From contig QXPY01000003.1 in NCBI GenBank assembly GCA_003583745.1, forward strand, positions 1 through 64,000: 64,000 nucleotides of DNA, read 5' to 3'. The number at the start of each line of letters is the position of its first letter. The first letter of the stretch is position 1. Under the pieces are notes generated by a model. That model worked only from the letters and a program-made list of their open reading frames with translations. It was not told the origin of the DNA and made no database searches. Position numbers and translations under genes: made by a program. Shown here piece by piece: positions 56,315 to 64,000 of the stretch. Source of the DNA: Rhodocyclales bacterium GT-UBC. GTDB lineage: Bacteria > Pseudomonadota > Gammaproteobacteria > Burkholderiales > Rhodocyclaceae.

Positions 56315-56878
56315 TCAGAGCCGGGACAAGCGCTTTTCCAGCCGGGCGACATCGTCGCGCAGCGTATCGACCGCCTGGCCAAAAGCCTCGATCTCGCGTG
56401 GTGCAGCCAGCCAGTCGGAATCCTCGCTGGCGTATTCGGCCAGGTTGCGCGCCAGGCGGCTGACCGACTCGCTGCCCTGGCGGAACAGGTGCTGGCGGGC
56501 CATTTCGATCCGCCGGGCCGGAATGTCGCCGAGATAACGGGCCAGGTCGGCCTCGGCATCCCAGCGCAGATTGCGGAAGACGAAGGCCAAGGTTTCGGCG
56601 AAGTCGGCCGAGCCGGACAGCCGGGCAGCCTGGAATACCGCCTTCTTGTCGAACAGCAGCTTGACCGGCGCCCCCGGGGGCAGCGAGATGGTCACGGCCG
56701 GCGGCTGTTCCTCTGCGCCGGCGACGAAACAGCCGGCGCCATCGATCGCCAGATGCAGATCGACGATGCCCGTTTCGATCAGCGCCTGTGCACCGGCGAA
56801 CGGCCGCAGCCGCGCCATCGCCCAGGACTCGCTGTGCAGCAGGTGATTGAGGAGGCGCGGAATCAGTTGCTCAAGCAT
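56315..56878 (-). CDS. ubiJ: UbiJ, ubiquinone biosynthesis accessory factor
   Basis: 187 residues. N-terminal SCP2-like lipid-binding domain (VDLHLAIDGAGCF ... GAPVKLLFDKKAVFQAARLSGSADFAETLAFVFRNLRWDAEADLARYLGDIPARR), C-terminal coiled coil (VDTLRDDVARLEKRL). UbiJ works with UbiK in the aerobic ubiquinone-making complex. It lies just downstream of ubiE on the same strand, as in E. coli. Confidence 0.88.
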   Translation of the reverse strand: MLEQLIPRLLNHLLHSESWAMARLRPFAGAQALIETGIVDLHLAIDGAGCFVAGAEEQPPAVTISLPPGAPVKLLFDKKAVFQAARLSGSADFAETLAFVFRNLRWDAEADLARYLGDIPARRIEMARQHLFRQGSESVSRLARNLAEYASEDSDWLAAPREIEAFGQAVDTLRDDVARLEKRLSRL

Positions 56879-56905
56879 CGCCGATTTCCTGACACCAATC
56901 CTGAC

Positions 56906-57643
56906 TCAGAACTTGTAGCCGCGGTGCAGGGCAACAACGCCCAGCGCCATGTTGAAGTACTCGACCTTCTCGAATCCGACCTGCTGCATCATGCCCTTCA
57001 GCTCTTCCTGGCCGGGGTGCATGCGGATCGATTCGGAGAGGTAGCGATAACTGTCGGAATCGTTGGTCACCAGCTTGCCGACGCGCGGGATCACCTGGAA
57101 GGAATAGAAGTCGTAGAGCGGCGCCAGCGGTTTCCAGATCTGCGAGAACTCGAGCACCAGCAAACGGCCGCCCGGGCGCAGCACGCGGTACATCTCGGCC
57201 AGTGCGGCATCCTTGTGGGTCATGTTGCGCAGACCGAAGGCGACGGTGACGCAGTCGAAGTAATCGTCCGGGAAGGGCAGCTTCTCGGCATCGCATTGCG
57301 CTGCCGGCACCATGTAGCCCTTGTCGAGCAGTCGGTCGCGACCGCGGGCGAGCATGGCGTTGTTGATGTCGGTCAGCCACACCTGGCCGCTCTTGCCGAC
57401 CCGCTTGGCAAAGGCCAGCGACAGGTCGCCGGTACCGCCGGCCACGTCGAGCACGCGCGAACCTTCGCGGACGCCGCTGCGCTGGATGGTGAAGGCTTTC
57501 CACAGCCGGTGCATGCCGCCCGACATCAGGTCGTTCATCAGGTCGTAGCGGCTGGCGACGGAATCGAAAACGTCGGCGACGCGACGGGCTTTCTCCTGCT
57601 CGGCGACGGTTTCGTAGCCGAAATGTGTTTTGTCGTTATTCAT
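56906..57643 (-). CDS. ubiE: UbiE, ubiquinone/menaquinone C-methyltransferase
   Basis: 245 residues from the ATG at 57643 ([26 protein letters not shown]); a longer frame starts at 57718 within the neighbour. SAM motif [17 protein letters not shown], signatures [17 protein letters not shown] and [16 protein letters not shown]. It methylates the quinone ring C-2/C-3 position. Followed by ubiJ. Confidence 0.97.
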   Translation of the reverse strand: MNNDKTHFGYETVAEQEKARRVADVFDSVASRYDLMNDLMSGGMHRLWKAFTIQRSGVREGSRVLDVAGGTGDLSLAFAKRVGKSGQVWLTDINNAMLARGRDRLLDKGYMVPAAQCDAEKLPFPDDYFDCVTVAFGLRNMTHKDAALAEMYRVLRPGGRLLVLEFSQIWKPLAPLYDFYSFQVIPRVGKLVTNDSDSYRYLSESIRMHPGQEELKGMMQQVGFEKVEYFNMALGVVALHRGYKF

Positions 57644-57647
57644 GATT

Positions 57648-58070
57648 TCAATGGTGATGACCGCAGCCGCCACCGGCTGCCGGACGCGAGGTCGTATCGA
57701 CATCGCGGGAAAGTCCATGGGCTTCGATCTGCTTCAGGTATTCCTGCCACAACTCGGCCTGGTGCTTGCCCAGGTTGTACAACATGTCCCAGGAATAGAG
57801 GCCGCTGTCGTGGCCGTCGGAAAACACCGGCCGCAGCGCGTAGCTGCCAACCGCTTCCAGGCTGGTGATATCGACATTACGCTTGCCGGTCTGCAGGGTT
57901 TCCTGGCCCGGACCGTGGCCGCGGGCCTCGGCCGATGGCGTATAGACCCGCAGAAACTCGAAATCGAGGCGGAAGTTCTCACCGCTTTCATAGATGAGTT
58001 CCAGCACCCGCGATTTCTGATGCAACTTGATTTCGCTTGGAATCGGCGTATCCCGATCAATACCAGCCAT
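57648..58070 (-). CDS. DUF971 family protein
   Basis: 140 residues. The domain ([39 protein letters not shown] ... [28 protein letters not shown]) matches DUF971, the N-terminal piece of gamma-butyrobetaine hydroxylase-like proteins, linked elsewhere to Fe-S handling. The tail AGGGCGHHH, with one Cys and three His, may bind metal. Four bases before ubiE, so co-transcribed. Confidence 0.88.
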   Translation of the reverse strand: MAGIDRDTPIPSEIKLHQKSRVLELIYESGENFRLDFEFLRVYTPSAEARGHGPGQETLQTGKRNVDITSLEAVGSYALRPVFSDGHDSGLYSWDMLYNLGKHQAELWQEYLKQIEAHGLSRDVDTTSRPAAGGGCGHHH

Positions 58071-58132
58071 AGCTTCCTCCAGAATGAGGCCGCTAGTTTA
58101 GCGCACTCGCCCCCCTCCGGCGGCAAGATAGG

Positions 58133-59737
58133 TCAAAGCGGCTCGTAGCTGATGCGATCGAAATCGAGACCACGCTGCAGGATATGCTTGAGGCGCATTT
58201 GCCAAACCTCTTCGCCGACGAAGACTTCCATGATCCGGCTCGCCTGGTACATCCCGGCTGGCAGGACAATGGCCGCCTCTTCGCGAATGGCCGGCACCGC
58301 CGGCAGCAGGAAGGCACGGATGTAACGCTCGCTGTTGCCGACGCTGTCCGCCAGCGGGCGCGCTCCAGCCGCCACCGGCATGCCTGGCAGGCTGGCCACA
58401 CCGACGATCAGGCCGCCACTGGCCTCCTGCATCAACCAGCTGGCCTGGACCAGCAGGAAACGTTCGCCATCATGCGGACAAACCGCCATCAATTGCCCAT
58501 GTGCCAGCTTCTGGCCGGCACTGCCGCGGGCCAGACGAAAGCCGTTGGCGGAGTGATTGATCACCGACCACTCGTCGACCGGAAAGCTGACCTGGGGTTT
58601 GATGCTCAGCACCTGCCCGGGCTCGGCTCGATCCCGAAAGGTGAACAACTGGTCGAAGTCGTCGCGGGAGTAGGTGCTCGCCGCATCCGGTTGCGCGAAC
58701 TCGGCACCGCTGACGTAAAAATGCATGGCTTCGAAACCGGTGGCGACACGGGCCGTCCCCTCCGTGGCGAAGCGCCGGAAGCGGCGGGGCGAAGCCGACT
58801 GCGTCCAGGGGCGGGCCAAATGCTCGAGCAGCTGGATGGCATGCCCCGTCGTCTCTTCGCCAAGACCGAGCTGGGATGGCGTAATCCGCTGCCGCAACTG
58901 GCTTAGCATGTGGTTGATCTGCAAGCCGAGCCGGGTGGTATCGAGCCGGCGAGCATCCTTCCCCGGTTCCTCGGCCATGGCGCTGGGATGTAGCGGCAGA
59001 TCCTTCATCAATTCGACGATGTAGGGCGGCAAATCAAGCTCGTCGTTGAGCGGATGCAGGGAAATCAAGGGCGCCCACATCCCGGCCCAACGCCGGATCA
59101 GATTGAGATTGCGCACACTATTGCTGTACGGACTGGCAATATCGATCAGCAGCAGGGTCGAATAGGCGGCGGCACAATGCGTCGCCTGCAGGTTGTTCTC
59201 GAGCGCATCCTCGACCGGCGTATAGGCGACACCCCATTCCTCGGCCGTCTCGTAATAGCCGTGCAACTCCATCCAGATCCCGGCCGGCAATTCACGTCGT
59301 GCCCGGTAGTGTTCGAGGATGATCATGCCGCTGTAGAACAAGCAACGATGCAGGATGGTCGCCATCAAGGCGGCGTACTGGGCATTTCCGGAATCGGGCT
59401 CCTCAAGCTGCGCACACAAGGCATAAGCCTTGCCCATCTTGCGCCAGGCGGTGATGACCTGCTGGAAGCAGGCTTCCTCTTCCTCGGCGAGCACCAGGGG
59501 CTTGTTGTGATAGCGCCGGGCAATCTCTTCTTCGACGAAACAAAGGGGCACCCTGGCTTGCTCGAGCAAGGAAAACAGCACGCCAGGATCGGGAGGCATG
59601 GCGAGCAAGGCATCGAGAAAACGCATCAACTGCTGCTCGGCGGCCAGAGGATTGGCCAGGGGTAACTGGGCCAGGTAGTTCCCGCCGGTTTGCAAATCCG
59701 CGATGAAAAACCCGTCCATCGGCGTGTTGGCGTTCAT
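58133..59737 (-). CDS. Large protein of unknown function, possible PilZ-like C-terminal domain
   Basis: 534 residues, soluble, mostly helical for the first ~330 residues, no signal peptide. After residue ~390 it is beta-rich (VINHSANGFRLARGSAGQKLAHGQLMAVCP), with an NxSxxGFRL pattern that recalls PilZ domains, but the usual RxxxR part is not clear, so cyclic-di-GMP binding is only a possibility. Not placed in a named family. Lies between DUF971 and HIT genes on the same strand. Confidence 0.6.
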   Translation of the reverse strand: MNANTPMDGFFIADLQTGGNYLAQLPLANPLAAEQQLMRFLDALLAMPPDPGVLFSLLEQARVPLCFVEEEIARRYHNKPLVLAEEEEACFQQVITAWRKMGKAYALCAQLEEPDSGNAQYAALMATILHRCLFYSGMIILEHYRARRELPAGIWMELHGYYETAEEWGVAYTPVEDALENNLQATHCAAAYSTLLLIDIASPYSNSVRNLNLIRRWAGMWAPLISLHPLNDELDLPPYIVELMKDLPLHPSAMAEEPGKDARRLDTTRLGLQINHMLSQLRQRITPSQLGLGEETTGHAIQLLEHLARPWTQSASPRRFRRFATEGTARVATGFEAMHFYVSGAEFAQPDAASTYSRDDFDQLFTFRDRAEPGQVLSIKPQVSFPVDEWSVINHSANGFRLARGSAGQKLAHGQLMAVCPHDGERFLLVQASWLMQEASGGLIVGVASLPGMPVAAGARPLADSVGNSERYIRAFLLPAVPAIREEAAIVLPAGMYQASRIMEVFVGEEVWQMRLKHILQRGLDFDRISYEPL

Positions 59738-59747
59738 GTTCTACTCC

Positions 59748-60179
59748 TTACCTGGCCGGCCCCAAGGCCTTGACCAGCGCCGCTGTCAAGCTTGCATCGT
59801 CGACCACTGGAACGGTCGGCTTGCCTTGCCGCTGCACGGCCCCCCAGATCGGCTCCGGGAAATTGCGGTCATCGTGCCAGCGGGGGATGATGTGCCAATG
59901 CAGGTGCGGCACGACGTTACCGAAACTGGCCAGATTGATCTTGTCCGGTGCAAACAGACTGCGCACCGCCGATTCGACGGCGAAGACGACCTGCATCAGG
60001 CCGTTGCGCTCCTCCGGCAGGAGATCGGTCATTTCCCGGACATGTGCCGTCCAGATCACCCGGCAAAAGCCGGGAAAGTTGTCGTCATCGACCCGGATCA
60101 CCCGGCAGGTCGGTACTTCCCACAGGACCTTGCCGCCACTTCCGGCACATAACTCGCACTTGCTGGTCTGATTTTCCAC
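59748..60179 (-). CDS. HIT-family protein
   Basis: 143 residues. The histidine triad HLHWHIIPRWHDD (catalytic middle His) near residue 95 is clear. N-terminal CELCAGSGGKVLWE may bind zinc. These enzymes cleave nucleotide phosphoramidates or adenylates; the substrate is unknown. Ten bases before the start of the 534-residue protein gene. Confidence 0.9.
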   Translation of the reverse strand: MENQTSKCELCAGSGGKVLWEVPTCRVIRVDDDNFPGFCRVIWTAHVREMTDLLPEERNGLMQVVFAVESAVRSLFAPDKINLASFGNVVPHLHWHIIPRWHDDRNFPEPIWGAVQRQGKPTVPVVDDASLTAALVKALGPAR

Positions 60180-60290
60180 GTTTCAGGCTCCGGCCTCTCG
60201 CCACACATTGCTCCCGCTTTCCTTTTACCGTCGGTGGCGAGCGCAAATCCAGTGAGGAATTCACGGTCACCACCAAAAACCGGTAAAAAA

Positions 60291-63200
60291 TCAGAGCAAT
60301 ACGCGTTCGATACCGCCGTTGTTGGCTCGGTCGACGTACTCGGCGGCCCAGTTTTCACCCAACAGGTGTTTCGCCAGTTCGACCACGATGTAATCGGCCT
60401 GGGTATTGGCGTCGTCCTCGTAACGAGTCAGCCCCTGCAGACAGGCCGGGCAGGAGGTCAGGATCTTGACGTCGCCCTTGAAACCGTCGGCCCGCAACTT
60501 CTCGGCGCCTTTCTCGATTTCCTGCTGCTTGCGGAACTTGACCTGGGTGGCGATATCCGGACGCGAGTAGGCAAAGGAGCCGGAATCACCGCAACAGCGG
60601 TCGGACAGCGGAACATCCTGCCCCATCAGGGACTTGGTCACCGCCAACGGGTTGTAGGCCTTCATCGGCGTATGGCAGGGATCGTGGTACATGTAGCGCG
60701 TGCCCTCGACGCCTTCGAGCTTGACGCCCTTTTCCATCAGATACTCGTGGATGTCGAGCAGGCGGCAGCCCGGGAAGATCTTCTCGAACTGGTACTTCTG
60801 CAATTGATCCATGCAGGTGCCGCAGGAGACGATCACCGTCTTGATATCGAGATAATTCAGCGTGTTGGCGACGCGATGGAAGAGCACGCGATTATCGGTC
60901 GTGATCTGCTGTCCCTTGTCCTCGTCGCCCGAGGAAGTCTGCGGATAGCCGCAGCACAGGTAGCCCGGCGGCAACACGGTAGTGACGCCGGCTTCGTAGA
61001 GCATGGCCTGGGTGGCCAAGCCGACCTGCGAGAACAAACGCTCCGAACCGCAGCCCGGGAAGTAGAAGACCGCATCCGATTCCTCGGTCGTCTTCAACGG
61101 ATTGCGGATCACCGGAATGACCTTGTCGTCCTCGATATCGAGCAGGGCGCGGGAAGTCCGCTTCGGCAGGTTGCCCGGCATCGGCCGGTTGAGGAAATGA
61201 ATGACCTGGGTCTTGACCGAGGGCGCACCGAGCGAGGCTGGCGGATGCTGCCGGCTGTCCTGGGTCAGGCCGAAGGCCTTTGCCGCCTTGTAGGCCAGGC
61301 GCTGTGCCTTGAAGCCGAAGTCCATCATGACACCGCGCATCAGCTTGATGGTCGCCGGGTCCTTCAGGTTCAGGTAGGTCATTGCCGCCAGCGTGCCCGG
61401 ACTCGTCCGCTTCTTGCCCTGCTTGCGCAGGAAGTTGCGCATGGCAACCGACACGTCGCCAAAGTCGATGTCGACCGGGCAGGGTTTGACGCAACGGTGG
61501 CAGACCGTGCAATGGTCGGCGACATCGTTGAATTCGTCGAAATGCTTGAGCGAAATGCCGCGCCGGGTCTGCTCCTCGTAAAGGAAGGCCTCGACCAGCA
61601 GCGACGTCGCCAGAATCTTGTTGCGCGGGCTGTAGAGCAGGTTGGCCGGCGGCACATGGGTCGAGCAGACCGGCTTGCACTTGCCGCAGCGCAGGCAGTC
61701 CTTGACCATCTCGGAAATTTTGCCGATTTCCGACTGTTCCATGATCAGCGATTCGGTGCCGAGCAGGCTGAACGAGGGCGTATAGGCATTCACCAGATCG
61801 CCGCCGGGCATCAGCTTACCCTTGTTGAAGCGACCTTCCGGATCGACCTTCTGCTTGTAGGCGCGGAAGGGCGCCAGTTCGGCCTCGCTGAGGAATTCCA
61901 GCTTGGTGATGCCGATGCCGTGCTCGCCGGAAATCACGCCGTCCAGACCGCGCGCCAGATGCATGATGCGTTCGACGGCGCGGTTGGCCGTCTGCAGCAT
62001 CTCGTAATTGTCCGAATTGACCGGGATGTTGGTATGCACATTGCCGTCGCCGGCATGCATGTGCAGTGCGACGAAGACACGGCCGCGCAGCACTTCCTTG
62101 TGGATCGCCTCGATGCGTTCGAGGATGGGGCGGTACACCGCACCATCGAAAATCTTGGTCAGGCGAGCCTTCAGCTCCTGCTTCCAGGAAGTCCGCACCG
62201 AGTAGTCCTGCAGACGGTGGAAAAGCTTGGGATTGGCCGCCCGGTTGGTCAGCTCGCCGGCCACCACGCCGTAGGAAGCGAAGCGCGACTCGGCTTCGGC
62301 CAGCGGCAGGTCGAGGTTCTCCAGCAACCATTCCCAGCGCAGGCGGACGGCTTCGACATAATCCAGCGCCGCCTGGCGGCGGTCGCCGATCAGCACCTCG
62401 GTCTCGATCGTCGTATCGCCGCGGTGCAGCGGCAGGTCGCCCTTGAGGAAGTCGCTCAGCGCGGCGCACAGGGCCAACTTGTTCTGCGTCGACAACTCAA
62501 TGTTGATACGCTCGATGCCGTCGCAGTAGTCGCCCATGCGCGGCAGCGGAATGACCACGTCCTCGTTGACCTTGAAGGCGTTGGTATGGCGCGATATGGC
62601 AGCGGTCCGCGAACGGTCGAGCCAGAATTTCTTGCGCGTTTCCGGCGTCACCGCGATGAAGCCCTCGGCGCCGCGCACGTTGCACATGCGGACGACTTCG
62701 GAGGCGGCTGCCATCACGGCGTTTTCGTCATGGCCGACGAGATCGCCGATCAGCACCATCTTCGGCCGCCCGTGGCGCTTGGCCTTGGTGGCGTAGCCAA
62801 CGGCCTTCACGTAGCGCTCGTCGAGGTGTTCGAGACCGGCCAGCAGCACGCCGGCCGCATGGCCGGCGCCACCCGGCTTGAAATAGTCGGTGATTTCGAC
62901 AATGGCCGGCACGGCTTCACGCACCTGGCCGAAGAATTCGAGACAAACGGTGCGGGTGACCGGCGGCATCTTGTGCAGCACCCAGCGCGCCGCGACGATG
63001 ATGCCGTCGGTACCTTCCTTCTGTACGCCCGGCACGCCGCCGAGGAACTTGTCGGTAACGTCCTTGCCCAGGCCGATCTTGCGGCAGGCGGCGCCCGGCA
63101 TGGTCAGGATTTCCTCGCCAAGCAGTTTCTTGCCGCTCGGATCGAAGCGCTTGAGGCGGAATTCGACGTTTTCCTGCTCGTGGATCTTGCCGTAGTTGTG

Positions 63201-64000
63201 ATTGACCCGTTCGACTTCCAGCCAGTTGCCGTCCGGATCGACCATCTTCCACCAGGCCAGATTGTCGAGCGCGGTGCCCCACAGCACGGCCTTCTTGCCG
63301 CCGGCATTCATGGCGATGTTGCCGCCGATGCAGGACGCGCTGGCCGAGGTCGGATCGACCGCGAAAACGCGCCCGGCGGCCGAAGCGGCCTCGGAAACGC
63401 GCTCGGTGACGACGCCGGCGCCGGTGCGGATCGTCGCATACGGCGTTTCGTGGCCGGCCAGCACCAGCTCCTCGACCGGACCGATGTCGATCAGCTTTTC
63501 GGTATTGATCACCGCCGCGTAAGGGGTCAACGGCACGGCACCACCGGTATAGCCGGTGCCGCCGCCGCGCGGGATGATGGTCAGGCCGGCTTCGAAACAG
63601 CCGCGGACCAGGTGGGCGATTTCTTCTTCGGTGTCCGGATAGAGGACGACGAAGGGGTACTCGACCCGCCAGTCGGTGGCGTCGGTGACGTGCGAGACGC
63701 GGGCCAGACCGTCGAAGGCGATGTTGTCCTTGCGCGTGTGCTTGCCGAGGATCTTCATGACCTTGCGGCGCAGGTCGTGGGCTTCGCCGAAGCGTTCGGC
63801 AAAGCGGTTCACCGCATCGCGCGCCGCATCGACCAGGCGCTTGACCTTGGCCGAGCGTTCCGGATCTTCGCTCTGCGTCGCCTGGCGACGTTTCTCGACC
63901 TCGTTCAGCCGATGGTGCAGGGCATTGACCAGCGCATCGCGGCGCTCGCGATTGGCCAGCAGGTCGTCTTCCAGGTAGGGGTTGCGCTGCACGACCCAGA
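60291..64000 (-). CDS. Very large FAD-linked oxidase / Fe-S oxidoreductase fusion, 5' end outside the window
   Basis: At least 1236 codons. The frame stays open to the window edge: the residues before [12 protein letters not shown] read WV, as in the interior of homologues, so the true start is beyond 64000. Order: FAD-binding domain ([31 protein letters not shown]), FAD-oxidase C-terminal part, two 4Fe-4S clusters ([11 protein letters not shown] and [14 protein letters not shown]), then CCG domains (CCGYPQ, CCGDSG). This joins glycolate/lactate-oxidase-like GlcD and GlcF-like parts (DUF3683-type proteins). The substrate is probably a 2-hydroxy acid. Confidence 0.88.
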   Translation of the reverse strand, partial: WVVQRNPYLEDDLLANRERRDALVNALHHRLNEVEKRRQATQSEDPERSAKVKRLVDAARDAVNRFAERFGEAHDLRRKVMKILGKHTRKDNIAFDGLARVSHVTDATDWRVEYPFVVLYPDTEEEIAHLVRGCFEAGLTIIPRGGGTGYTGGAVPLTPYAAVINTEKLIDIGPVEELVLAGHETPYATIRTGAGVVTERVSEAASAAGRVFAVDPTSASASCIGGNIAMNAGGKKAVLWGTALDNLAWWKMVDPDGNWLEVERVNHNYGKIHEQENVEFRLKRFDPSGKKLLGEEILTMPGAACRKIGLGKDVTDKFLGGVPGVQKEGTDGIIVAARWVLHKMPPVTRTVCLEFFGQVREAVPAIVEITDYFKPGGAGHAAGVLLAGLEHLDERYVKAVGYATKAKRHGRPKMVLIGDLVGHDENAVMAAASEVVRMCNVRGAEGFIAVTPETRKKFWLDRSRTAAISRHTNAFKVNEDVVIPLPRMGDYCDGIERINIELSTQNKLALCAALSDFLKGDLPLHRGDTTIETEVLIGDRRQAALDYVEAVRLRWEWLLENLDLPLAEAESRFASYGVVAGELTNRAANPKLFHRLQDYSVRTSWKQELKARLTKIFDGAVYRPILERIEAIHKEVLRGRVFVALHMHAGDGNVHTNIPVNSDNYEMLQTANRAVERIMHLARGLDGVISGEHGIGITKLEFLSEAELAPFRAYKQKVDPEGRFNKGKLMPGGDLVNAYTPSFSLLGTESLIMEQSEIGKISEMVKDCLRCGKCKPVCSTHVPPANLLYSPRNKILATSLLVEAFLYEEQTRRGISLKHFDEFNDVADHCTVCHRCVKPCPVDIDFGDVSVAMRNFLRKQGKKRTSPGTLAAMTYLNLKDPATIKLMRGVMMDFGFKAQRLAYKAAKAFGLTQDSRQHPPASLGAPSVKTQVIHFLNRPMPGNLPKRTSRALLDIEDDKVIPVIRNPLKTTEESDAVFYFPGCGSERLFSQVGLATQAMLYEAGVTTVLPPGYLCCGYPQTSSGDEDKGQQITTDNRVLFHRVANTLNYLDIKTVIVSCGTCMDQLQKYQFEKIFPGCRLLDIHEYLMEKGVKLEGVEGTRYMYHDPCHTPMKAYNPLAVTKSLMGQDVPLSDRCCGDSGSFAYSRPDIATQVKFRKQQEIEKGAEKLRADGFKGDVKILTSCPACLQGLTRYEDDANTQADYIVVELAKHLLGENWAAEYVDRANNGGIERVLL

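Overview
The window is chromosomal DNA from a betaproteobacterium, most likely of the order Rhodocyclales (Dechloromonas/Azonexus-like). This rests on the high-GC coding style, the order mnmG-rsmG-parA-parB-atpIBEFHAGDC, the ruv/tol clusters, a regulatory-type PTS (EIIA-Man, HPr, EI), branched-chain amino acid ABC genes and several TonB-dependent receptors. The taxonomic call is inference from gene content and gene order only.

Layout. (1) 1-7.0 kb, minus strand: tolA (start only), tolR, tolQ, ybgC, ruvB, an AI-2E-family permease, ruvA, a lone TRAP substrate-binding protein, ruvC and an EamA exporter; many genes overlap by 1-4 bases. (2) 7.3-9.8 kb: a YebC/PmpR-family regulator and a HerA-like ATPase. 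(3) 9.9-21.0 kb, minus strand: complete F1Fo ATP synthase operon with a visible promoter, then parB, parA, rsmG and mnmG. (4) 21.2-25.0 kb, plus strand: a receiver-TPR protein and a secreted FecR/tryptophan-rich protein. (5) 25.0-29.9 kb, minus strand: livF, a fused livM-livG, livH and livK. (6) 30.0-31.4 kb: riboflavin synthase, a STAS protein and a small unknown.

(7) 31.6-35.9 kb is the accessory region, a decayed island beside the tmRNA gene ssrA. It holds pieces of two tyrosine recombinases, IS3-type insertion-sequence ends, a 31-bp near-perfect direct repeat at its two ends, a broken type VI secretion PAAR-amidase effector with an apparently intact immunity-like partner, two small envelope-protein genes, and two outward-facing copies of a ~100-nt element with a TATAAT box at one end and a Rho-independent terminator at the other. 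The last is the best candidate here for an undescribed RNA gene.

(8) 36.1-48.8 kb is a TonB-dependent uptake block: tonB-exbB-exbD, three outer-membrane receptors (the last resembling the OprC/NosA copper receptors), a sialidase-fold periplasmic protein with a CxCC motif, a thioredoxin-like protein, a PepSY membrane protein and a small charged periplasmic protein. All three receptor genes carry a similar GACA/TGTC palindrome at nearly the same distance upstream of a possible -10 box, which suggests one regulator, plausibly metal-responsive. (9) 48.9-52.2 kb, minus strand: ptsI, ptsH, EIIA-Man and an EamA transporter. (10) 52.3-64 kb: a LysR regulator, a haem-binding DUF3365 protein, a Cache-domain chemoreceptor, ubiJ, ubiE, a DUF971 protein, a large unknown protein, a HIT protein, and a very large FAD/Fe-S oxidoreductase that runs off the right edge.

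No rRNA, tRNA or CRISPR array was seen. Very long antisense ORFs opposite the receptor and mnmG genes are codon-bias shadows.
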